Shown here one piece after another: positions 26,772 to 34,077 of a stretch of 64,000 nucleotides of DNA (its first letter is position 1; each line of letters begins with the position of its first letter). Source of the DNA: JAJDXW01 sp965202895. GTDB lineage: Bacteria; Pseudomonadota; Gammaproteobacteria; HK1. The notes under the pieces were generated by a model. That model made no database searches. It had not been told where the DNA came from and saw only the letters and a list, made by a program, of their open reading frames with translations. Location: positions 2,356,001 through 2,420,000 of the forward strand of contig OZ241901.1 of assembly GCA_965202895.1 (NCBI GenBank). The letters are read 5' to 3'. Position numbers and translations under genes: made by a program.

Positions 26772-29018
26772 GTGCTGCTTATCCGGCTAATCGAGATCGA
26801 GAACTTCGCGTGCTTCGACCGGATTGAAATCGAGCCGTCGACGAACCCGGAAAGGCCCCTGACCGTAATCCGGGCCGAGAACGGTTCAGGAAAGACCACG
26901 CTCCTCCGAGCAATTCGTTGGGGAATGTATGGCGAGCGGGGATTACCTGGAAACGCGAGCCATTTCTCGCTCCATCCGGCCGCTTGGCGTCCTGACGACA
27001 CCGGGGTTCGCACGAGGGTTTCGATCCTGTTCGAAACGGACGGGTCCAGCCGCGACCACCCCGAGGGCAGACCGACCAATACCACGTATGAGCTCCGCCG
27101 CTCGGCAACGACGGTTGCAGCGAAGCCGAACCATCCGGGGGAACCCGATTTCCGCCGAATCCACGAGGAAGCCCAGCTACTGGTGGAAGCGCCGGACGGC
27201 TCATGGAGTCCGCACGAGGCAGGCGTTGACAGTGTGATCGCGGAGCTCTTGCCTTGGGACCTCCGAGATTTCTTCGTGATGGACGCTGACGAGGCAGCCG
27301 ATTACGTAGGAGGCAGCGAGAACAAGGTCATCCAGCGTCAGGAGGTGATAGAGAAGACCTCCTTTGTCGTGAGGGCATTGCTCGGACTCGACATCTTCGA
27401 GGCAGCCACCGATCGCATCCAGGAAATTAAGGTGGAATTCGGACGCTCGGCGACGAAGGCGGTGAGAGATGAAGAGTTGAGCCGGAAGCAGGAAGAATCA
27501 GACCTGCTGCGAACGGAGATTAAGCAGCTTGAAGCAGAAATCGAAGCCGGCAGGGCTAAGAAAACCGACCTCGCGGATCGCCTCGAACGCGCCCGAGGGA
27601 GTCTTGAAACCCTGGTCGGAAGTATCTACGCACACGAGGAACTTCGGAAGAGGCTCGCCGACAACCGGGAGCGACGTGAGCGGGTCGATACCCAGCGACG
27701 AAGTGCAGTCGAGCGGCTTTCGAGGGAGCTCGGAGCTCCCGACCTGCTCGGAGCCTTGGCGGCGCGGGAGGTCTCCCACGTCGTCGATATATTGCAGCCA
27801 TTGTACGACGACGGATCGATTCCAATCCGGCACTTGGCGTTTGTTCAGGGCCTCCTGGAGAAGGGTGTCTGTGTGTGCGGGGAGGACTTGGCCACCGAGG
27901 GCCGGCATCGACAGCACGTGAAGGAGACTCTCGCGCAGTCCGACGGCAAGGAGGATAAGGCGAACTACTTGGCTCAGGTTCTTCACGCGGCCAATGCTCT
28001 CCATCGCCACCAGGACGCGGCTGACTGGATCGCCCGGTGCGATGAGAACGAGAGTGTGATCGGCGATCTGGACGAGGAGGTCGGGAAACTCGATCTGGAC
28101 AAACGCGATATGGATTCGAAGATCAAGGTGGTCGATGACGAAGAGGTTCAAGTCGCCCGAAGTAAGATTGAGACGCTGGAGACCAACCTACGGATAGTCG
28201 ATCGTGATCTGGGCGGCAATCAGGACAGACTCGAACGTTGCCAGAAGGAACTCAATGAACTGGAAGGGGTTATTCGCTCCCAAATCCGGCGACAAAGGCA
28301 AGCACGCGACCTCGAAGCCTACCAGGAGACCGCGGCGGTACTCGTCCGGATCCTGGATTCGGCTTACAACTCCATTCGCGATGGCCAAGTGCGAGAGCTT
28401 GGCGACGAGATGAACCAACTCTTCGGCAAGATGGCGCGGAACGTGGTCGACGACGACGCTCTAGAGGGCGACCGTCCCAAGGCGACGCTCAGAATGATCG
28501 CGCGCGTGGGTCTGAGGCCCCTCGAAGGCGAGTCCGGGAAATTCGAAATATTCGCCCTCAACAGCCGCGGGCGGTCCATGCCGCCCACCGAGATCAATGG
28601 CGCATCACGCAGGATCCTCGCTCTGTCGTTCGTCCTCGCACTGTGCAAGGTGAGCCGGACGCACGCACCGCTGGTAGCGGACTCGTTGCTCAATTTCATG
28701 TCGGATTCGGTTCGAACAAATACGTTGCGGGTAACCGCCGAAACCGCGAGTCAGCCGATCTTCCTCCTCACCGGATCGGATCTCGAATCGCAGAGCGAAG
28801 TGGAATTGATTTCGCAGTACGGCGGCGCAACGTACACCCTGACCGGGCAGTGGCAAACCGGCGGTGAGGTCGGTGACGTCGTGAACCAGACTACGGACCG
28901 CCAAGTGTCGCTCGTGTGCAGTTGCGGCCCGCGCGAATTCTGCGGAATATGCGAGCGCTACGGACAGGAGGGAAGTCCAGGATGGACCCGTCTCGAGACA
29001 CGGGAGAGCAGGCAATGA
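26772..29018 (+). CDS. DndD-like SMC/Rad50-type ATPase
   Basis: A 748-residue coiled-coil ATPase. The N-terminal head has Walker A VIRAENGSGKTTLLRAI (about residues 33-48) and DLRDFFVMDADEA, the stretch where DndD and RecF-like proteins carry a Q-loop and lid. Two long coiled coils flank a hinge with GVCVCGEDL (Cys 367 and 369), a Rad50-type zinc hook. The signature is GASRRILALSFVLAL near 608, and Walker B reads LVADSLLNFM. After the head comes an extra tail with CSCGPREFCGIC, a likely zinc site. DndD supplies ATPase activity in phosphorothioation. It is coupled on both sides (ATGA overlap with the next gene). Confidence 0.75.
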   Translation: MLLIRLIEIENFACFDRIEIEPSTNPERPLTVIRAENGSGKTTLLRAIRWGMYGERGLPGNASHFSLHPAAWRPDDTGVRTRVSILFETDGSSRDHPEGRPTNTTYELRRSATTVAAKPNHPGEPDFRRIHEEAQLLVEAPDGSWSPHEAGVDSVIAELLPWDLRDFFVMDADEAADYVGGSENKVIQRQEVIEKTSFVVRALLGLDIFEAATDRIQEIKVEFGRSATKAVRDEELSRKQEESDLLRTEIKQLEAEIEAGRAKKTDLADRLERARGSLETLVGSIYAHEELRKRLADNRERRERVDTQRRSAVERLSRELGAPDLLGALAAREVSHVVDILQPLYDDGSIPIRHLAFVQGLLEKGVCVCGEDLATEGRHRQHVKETLAQSDGKEDKANYLAQVLHAANALHRHQDAADWIARCDENESVIGDLDEEVGKLDLDKRDMDSKIKVVDDEEVQVARSKIETLETNLRIVDRDLGGNQDRLERCQKELNELEGVIRSQIRRQRQARDLEAYQETAAVLVRILDSAYNSIRDGQVRELGDEMNQLFGKMARNVVDDDALEGDRPKATLRMIARVGLRPLEGESGKFEIFALNSRGRSMPPTEINGASRRILALSFVLALCKVSRTHAPLVADSLLNFMSDSVRTNTLRVTAETASQPIFLLTGSDLESQSEVELISQYGGATYTLTGQWQTGGEVGDVVNQTTDRQVSLVCSCGPREFCGICERYGQEGSPGWTRLETRESRQ

Positions 29019-29536
29019 GCGACTTCGCAAGCCTTTTCTCGGAGCGCAGTCACGGTTTGGTCTTGCCGAGAGGCGACGAAGATCGGGTCGATCGGTACGT
29101 TGCGATGCACTCGTCGGAGCGGGCGGGTGTCGAGCGGCGGCCCTTTCGCCGGCAGTTGGACTTCTGGGCGTTCAGTATCGTTGCTGCGCTTGCATGGGAT
29201 CTCGCTCCCCGAGATGGTCCTCACGCGAGTTGGGGCAAAGTCTTCATCTATACCAATCAAGGTATTTTGGACAACGATCTGTGTTCGCTCCTCACCGTGG
29301 TCGCAGTAGCGAAGCTCGGCCACGAAGACCCAGAAGTGGGTGAACCTCGCCGGATCGTCGATCTCGCCAACCGGCTTGCGGGAGCCGGTTGCCCGGAGGT
29401 CTTGAGGAAGCTGTCGGAGAGCTCTCTTCGGACCACCCCACTCGATCGGGCTATCGAACTGGCACGGACCTTGCACGACCAGGTTCGGTCCAGCCTGGAC
29501 CTCTCCGAATCTCGCAGGGGTCGTGAGGCTCCCTGA
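29015..29536 (+). CDS. unknown 173-residue protein of the Dnd-like operon
   Basis: A soluble helical protein with no family I can name. It opens MSDFASLFSERS, has a central hydrophobic segment (LDFWAFSIVAALAWDL) too short and mixed for a confident membrane span, and then VFIYTNQGILDNDLCSLLTVVAVAKLG. Its place right after the DndD-like gene is where dndE sits in standard operons, but it is longer than DndE and shows no clear likeness, so I do not call it that. The ATG overlaps the DndD-like stop, and the next gene begins seven bases after its stop. Confidence 0.6.
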   Translation: MSDFASLFSERSHGLVLPRGDEDRVDRYVAMHSSERAGVERRPFRRQLDFWAFSIVAALAWDLAPRDGPHASWGKVFIYTNQGILDNDLCSLLTVVAVAKLGHEDPEVGEPRRIVDLANRLAGAGCPEVLRKLSESSLRTTPLDRAIELARTLHDQVRSSLDLSESRRGREAP

Positions 29537-29542
29537 TCCTTT

Positions 29543-31021
29543 GTGAAGCTCGCGACTCTCCTTTCTCGAAACCGGCAAAAGACCGCCATCTCGAGGACGG
29601 ACTACTCTCGTCCGATCAAGCTTGCATTATCCGACGGCCTGATTGGGTCACAGGCCACGGTCTTCGACTTCGGCTGTGGCCGCGGTGATGACGTCCGGCA
29701 CCTGGGTCTCAACGGCTTCCGTGCAAGGGGCTGGGATCCGGCACACCGGACCGAGGGAGAACTCGAACCCGCCGAGGTCGTCAACCTCGGCTATGTCGTC
29801 AACGTGATCGAGGATACCGAGGAGCGAGCGCAGTGCTTGCTCCGTGCGTGGTCGTTCGCGAAACGGGTTCTTATCGTATCGGCTCGACTCACTTCGGAAA
29901 CACCCGAGATCGCTTCTGTCGCACCGTACGGGGATGGTTTCGTCACATCCCTACCGACCTTCCAGAAGTTCTACGAACAGGCGGAACTCAAGGACTGGGT
30001 CGAGGAACACCTGCCCGCGCCTGTGGTCGCCGCGGGTCCCGGAGTCTTCTACGTCTTCCGCGACGGTGCGGATCGGATCGCATTCCTTGCGAGCCGCTAC
30101 CGACGCAGCGGCCGCAAGCTCCTGCCCTTGGTCGGGTCTACCATCGAGGATCACAAGAAGTTGCTGCTGCCCCTCATCAAGTTCTTCGAGGAGCGAGGTC
30201 GAGCTCCGGAGGAGGACGAGTTGCCGGGCGGCAACGAGATCCGGGAACGATTCGGGAGCCTCCGCCGAGCGCTGCGGTTTGTTCAACGAGCCCACGATAC
30301 CAGGGCGTGGGAAAGGGTCGTGACCGCGCGCGGGGAGGACCTCCTCATCTTCCTCGCGCTTTCACGGTTCGACGGCAGGCCCCGCTTCGGGCAGCTCCCG
30401 CTTCCGGTTCGCCGCGACATCCGCGCGATCTTCTCGACCTATCGAAGGGCCTGCGAGGAGGCCGACGTCGCCCTGCTTGCCGCTGGCGACATGGAACGGG
30501 TGTCGAAAGCTGCAAGAGGATCTGCGATTGGAAAGCTCACGCCGTCGGCGATCTACGTTCACGAGCGCGCGCTCGATGGATTGCCTCCCTTGCTTCGCCT
30601 CTACGAAGGCTGCGCGCGGGGCTATATCGGCCGCGTCGAGGGCGCCAACATCATCAAGCTCCATATCGCTGAACCAAAGATCTCGTACCTTTCCTATCCA
30701 GATTTCGAGTGCGATCCGCACCCGGCACTTGCGGAGGGCATGACCGTCCACTTGCAGACGTTTCGCATCCGTGAGCGCGATTATCGCGGATCCAGGAACC
30801 CGCCGATCCTGCACCGCAAGGAGACGTTCCTCGCCCCGGACCATCCCCTTCACGCCAAGTTCTCTCGGCTCACCCGACAGGAAGAGTCCAAGGGACTCTA
30901 CGAGGAAACAACGGCTATTGGGACCCGACGGGGCTGGGAACAGGTGCTCTCGGAAAAAGGATTCACTCTGCGAGGGCATCGGCTGGTGCGCGAAAGAAGC
31001 ATTGGTCCACGCACGAATTGA
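29543..31021 (+). CDS. DNA phosphorothioation-associated putative methyltransferase
   Basis: A 492-residue protein closely fitting the family described as DNA phosphorothioation-associated putative methyltransferase. The N-terminal RQKTAISRTDYSRPIKLAL is a hallmark, followed by the SAM-binding glycine loop VFDFGCGRGDDV (residues 40-51) and AEVVNLGYVVNVIED. Later conserved stretches are PGVFYVFRD, IREFGSLRRA-like ERFGSLRRALRFV, LIFLALSRFDGRPRFG, VGKLTPSAIYVH-like IGKLTPSAIYVHERALD, EGANIIKLHIAEP and RNPPILHRKETFL. In standard Dnd loci it accompanies modification genes, its methyl acceptor being unknown. It closes the operon and is the strongest single clue to its nature. Confidence 0.88.
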   Translation: MKLATLLSRNRQKTAISRTDYSRPIKLALSDGLIGSQATVFDFGCGRGDDVRHLGLNGFRARGWDPAHRTEGELEPAEVVNLGYVVNVIEDTEERAQCLLRAWSFAKRVLIVSARLTSETPEIASVAPYGDGFVTSLPTFQKFYEQAELKDWVEEHLPAPVVAAGPGVFYVFRDGADRIAFLASRYRRSGRKLLPLVGSTIEDHKKLLLPLIKFFEERGRAPEEDELPGGNEIRERFGSLRRALRFVQRAHDTRAWERVVTARGEDLLIFLALSRFDGRPRFGQLPLPVRRDIRAIFSTYRRACEEADVALLAAGDMERVSKAARGSAIGKLTPSAIYVHERALDGLPPLLRLYEGCARGYIGRVEGANIIKLHIAEPKISYLSYPDFECDPHPALAEGMTVHLQTFRIRERDYRGSRNPPILHRKETFLAPDHPLHAKFSRLTRQEESKGLYEETTAIGTRRGWEQVLSEKGFTLRGHRLVRERSIGPRTN

Positions 31022-31382
31022 AATCCCGGTATCAGTGAGGCGGTGGTGCGTCCGTTCCAACAGTCACCCCCGTGACGAAAACCAAGTCCTTGCCGAGCTG
31101 GCCGACAGACAGCCTCCGGACCTCGAAGGCGCCCGCCCCCCAACCTCGGCATCATGAGCGCCGCGCTCCGAGCAACTGTTCCGGATGGCTGCGAAGGGCG
31201 CGCCCCATGCCCGCCGCCTCGATGCCATGACGAGGGCCGGTCGGATTCCGCTCGAAAGCCGGCGGGGATGGATGCGTCGACATCCTGAAGTCCCCCGAGC
31301 CGAACCAGCCGGACCTCACACGCCCTCTTCGCTCGCCGTGCTATGCTCGATGCGAGGGAAACGGCAGGGTCGAGTGTCGGCA
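31022..31382. other. 361 bp between the Dnd-like operon and the AAA ATPase
   Basis: I see no convincing gene. Possible upstream starts for the ATPase (GTG at 31374, ATG at 31350 and beyond) read low-complexity sequence. TATGCT at about 31342 could be a -10 box for it. The GC content returns to a higher level here, so this may be close to the right border of the Dnd-like island. Confidence 0.4.
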
Positions 31383-32633
31383 ATGGCTCGGGAACGTCCA
31401 CCCAAGAACCCCTTCAAGCCTCGTCCCGGCGCTCTGCCGCCTTTCCTGGCCGGGCGCGACAGAGAATTGCGGGCGGTGGAGACGAGCATCCTGCAGCCCC
31501 TGCGGGACCGGGAGGAACCGTCCAGCAATGCCGCGTTGGTGTCGCCCAGGGGCTTGGGCAAGACGGCGCTCTCGGAGGCATTGCGCATCCTGGCTGGGCG
31601 TGGCGGTATGCGTACCCTGGACGCGCCGGCGTCGGAACTCGGCTCGATGAGCGAGCTGGCGACCGCCACGACCGGCCGGGAGGCCATGGCGCAGATCCGG
31701 ACGACCGAGCGTCGCGCAAAAGAAAGCAGCGTCGGCCTGCGCACGCTCTTTTCCGGGAATTTGGGCAAAACAACCGAGCGCGAGTACATCGCCGTACAGG
31801 ACGCTCCGAGCGTACGTGAATGGGAGGCGGAGTGGGAGCGTCAGTGCCGCGAATCGCCGTTGCTGGTGATGGTGGACGAAGCGCACACGCTCGATTTGGA
31901 CGTGGCGTATGCACTGCTCAACGCGGTGCAGAGCATCCAGAAGCGTGGCGCCCCGTTGGGCTTGCTGCTTGCCGGGACCCCGGACCTGCCGGACCGTCTT
32001 CGGGGCGCTCGGCCCACTTTCTGGGACCGGCTGGCGCCGGGCATGAGGATGGGCCTGCGCCTTCTCAGCGACGAAGAGTCGGCCCAAGCCTTCCGCGAGC
32101 CGCTCTTGAAAATGGGCGCCGACATCGACATGAACGCCCTCGACGCCATGGTGCGCGACGCCCAGGGTTATCCCCATTTCGTGCAGGCATGGGGACATGC
32201 CGCCTGCAACGAGCTGCTCGATGAGTGGCCATCGGGCCGGCGCAGAATCACACCCTCCCATGTGGAAGCCGCCAAGCCGGCCATGAACCTGGAGCGGGCG
32301 GAACTCTACGCCGCCAGGCGCAACGAGCTGCAGCGCGCCGAAGGCTCGCCCCTGCGCAAGCCTCTGCGCGCTTACGCGAACATTGCCGAAGCCATCCTTT
32401 CGGCGGACGGGCAGCGCTTGCGCCTGGGCAGCCTGGAAGCCATCGTGGAAGACGCCTTGGCCAATGAGATGGGAGAGGCCAGGTTCAACGCCGACCATGT
32501 GGGAACCATCATCCGGCGGGGCGAGCACACCGGGTTCATCCGCAGGGATCCTGTGACGGATGAGTTCCATCCCGGCATCCCCAGCCTCCTTTCCCACATC
32601 GCCGAGAGCGGCGCCGAGCCCCCTTGCAAATGA
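31383..32633 (+). CDS. AAA-family ATPase (Orc1/Cdc6- or TniB-like fold)
   Basis: A 416-residue P-loop ATPase. The N-terminus FLAGRDRELRAVE is typical of the ORC/Cdc6-like STAND and AAA proteins, and Walker A is SPRGLGKTALSE (residues 54-65). Walker B is LLVMVDEAHTLDLDV, sensor 1 LLAGTPDLPDRL, and the C-terminal half holds a winged-helix-like part (ILSADGQRLRLGSLEAIVEDAL, EHTGFIRRDPVTDEFHPGIPSL). Such ATPases work in defence, replication control or transposition; no transposase is next to it, so I favour stand-alone defence or regulation. It converges on the AlbA_2 gene, with 191 bases between. Confidence 0.7.
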   Translation: MARERPPKNPFKPRPGALPPFLAGRDRELRAVETSILQPLRDREEPSSNAALVSPRGLGKTALSEALRILAGRGGMRTLDAPASELGSMSELATATTGREAMAQIRTTERRAKESSVGLRTLFSGNLGKTTEREYIAVQDAPSVREWEAEWERQCRESPLLVMVDEAHTLDLDVAYALLNAVQSIQKRGAPLGLLLAGTPDLPDRLRGARPTFWDRLAPGMRMGLRLLSDEESAQAFREPLLKMGADIDMNALDAMVRDAQGYPHFVQAWGHAACNELLDEWPSGRRRITPSHVEAAKPAMNLERAELYAARRNELQRAEGSPLRKPLRAYANIAEAILSADGQRLRLGSLEAIVEDALANEMGEARFNADHVGTIIRRGEHTGFIRRDPVTDEFHPGIPSLLSHIAESGAEPPCK

Positions 32634-32824
32634 AATTATCCCATATCGAGTCATTGAACAAACACCAACATCCTGCCTGCGATCATGGGAAGGGGACGAC
32701 ACGAACATCCACCGGTCCTGCCGGGGTTGCGGCGGCGGCCTGTACACAGGGGGGAACGCCCCGGGCCGCGGGCGTCCCGCTGCGCGGCGGACGCGGTATG
32801 AGGCGCTCGACCACGATCTTCCAT

Positions 32825-34075
32825 TCACCCCTCTGCCGCACGCCCCCTTCGCATCGTAAGCCGCAAATGGTCTTCGTTCGCGTCGAATTCGGGATCCACG
32901 CCGTTCCTTTCGCGCATCAAGGGGATAATCTTGTTGCGGACGCCCATGCCCCGAGCATCTACATAGCCGTAGTCCCGCAAAACCTCGACGATAATCGGAT
33001 TACGTGGCGAACGTTGGCCGGCGATCATCTTCTCCACGGTCATGGTATTCTGCAACGCACCAGGGCTGGCGACTTCCAACCGATCGACATGGCGAACCAC
33101 TTCGATCTCTTCGTGGCGGGTCCAATCCCGATGAGCGACTGCATTGACGATCGCTTCACGAAGCGCCTCTGTCGGATAGTGCCAGGTTCGATCCCGGCGC
33201 ATGTGTTCATCTACCTGATCCGATTCTTCCGAGATATATGATCGCATGCAATCGGCAAGAATTTCGAGCACACCCTTCTCCACGACTTCTCGTGTACCCT
33301 CGGACGCCTCCTGCAACAAGGCGACAAGGGGTCCGTCAATTACCCGATCATCCAGCGCACGATAGGTCTTGTCCCTCCCCTCGAAAGCCATCCAGCGAAT
33401 GCCTGCCTGGCGCAACAACCGGCGAGGTCTGCGCCCGAACAACACCAGTCCCGCAATCGTGCACACCGGCGGACCATCCTGCCTTTCGGTCATGAAGCCC
33501 AATCCGCACAAACGTTCCTCCCATCCCCCGTCGGTGGAAGGCGGTTCGTTGTCGCGTACGACAACGGTCAGATAATCTTCCAGTCTTTCCCTTCCAAGAT
33601 CGTGCAGCTTGCTGCCGGACACGGGCAGCAGCTCCGCATGAAGCATGCCGCCGATCGCGAACAGCCTTGCCTGTTGCTCGCGCGTGGCGAGCTGGGAAGT
33701 GCTGCCCACACGTATGTAGACGTCTTCGCGATTGTTGTGCCGAACCACATAGGGTTTCGCCGTACCCTGGGTAATGCCTACGACAGCCACTCGTCGTTGA
33801 GCGTCGATCTGGATCTCTTCGTAGAATGGCAGGATCATCGGGTGCACCTTGCGACCGAACACCGTGTCCATTATCCAGTGTTCGAGATCATCCCGGTGAA
33901 TACCCGTGATTCTTCCGTCGTCCTCCACTCCTATCAGAATGCGGCCGCCCTGGAAATTGGCCAGCGCCACCACTTCCTTCGCGAGCTGTTCCGGGCGCAG
34001 ATCGGCGTCGCTCTTGAACTCCATTCCGGAGTTCTCCCGGTTGGCGATGTGCTCGAGCAGTTCTGATTTCGTCAT
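32825..34075 (-). CDS. AlbA_2 (Schlafen)-domain ATP-binding protein
   Basis: A 416-residue protein. The N-terminal AlbA_2/Schlafen domain is recognised by GMEFKSDADL (residues 17-26) and ALANFQGGRILIGVEDDGRI. The C-terminal half has ALREAIVNAVAHRDW, the N-box of the GHKL-like ATPase seen in the RecG-like/AlbA_2 proteins, and NPIIVEVLRDYGYVDARGMGV. This architecture is common in putative transcription regulators and in defence islands. It starts two bases after the stop of the TrlF-like gene, so the two are one operon and probably one system. Confidence 0.82.
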   Translation of the reverse strand: MTKSELLEHIANRENSGMEFKSDADLRPEQLAKEVVALANFQGGRILIGVEDDGRITGIHRDDLEHWIMDTVFGRKVHPMILPFYEEIQIDAQRRVAVVGITQGTAKPYVVRHNNREDVYIRVGSTSQLATREQQARLFAIGGMLHAELLPVSGSKLHDLGRERLEDYLTVVVRDNEPPSTDGGWEERLCGLGFMTERQDGPPVCTIAGLVLFGRRPRRLLRQAGIRWMAFEGRDKTYRALDDRVIDGPLVALLQEASEGTREVVEKGVLEILADCMRSYISEESDQVDEHMRRDRTWHYPTEALREAIVNAVAHRDWTRHEEIEVVRHVDRLEVASPGALQNTMTVEKMIAGQRSPRNPIIVEVLRDYGYVDARGMGVRNKIIPLMRERNGVDPEFDANEDHLRLTMRRGRAAEG

Positions 34076-34077
34076 CG

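Noticed and set aside
29015..29536. DndE
   Set aside because: Position would fit, but the protein is longer than DndE and shows no clear likeness to it.
16074..31021. Assignment to Ssp, BREX, DISARM or the 7-deazaguanine (Dpd) system
   Set aside because: The characteristic proteins of those systems (SspB-E nickase set, PglZ, DrmB, DpdA transglycosylase) are not seen. The phosphorothioation-associated methyltransferase and DndC/DndD-like genes speak for a Dnd relative.
31383..32633. IstB/TniB helper ATPase of a transposon
   Set aside because: The ATPase fold would permit it, but no transposase or inverted ends are adjacent.
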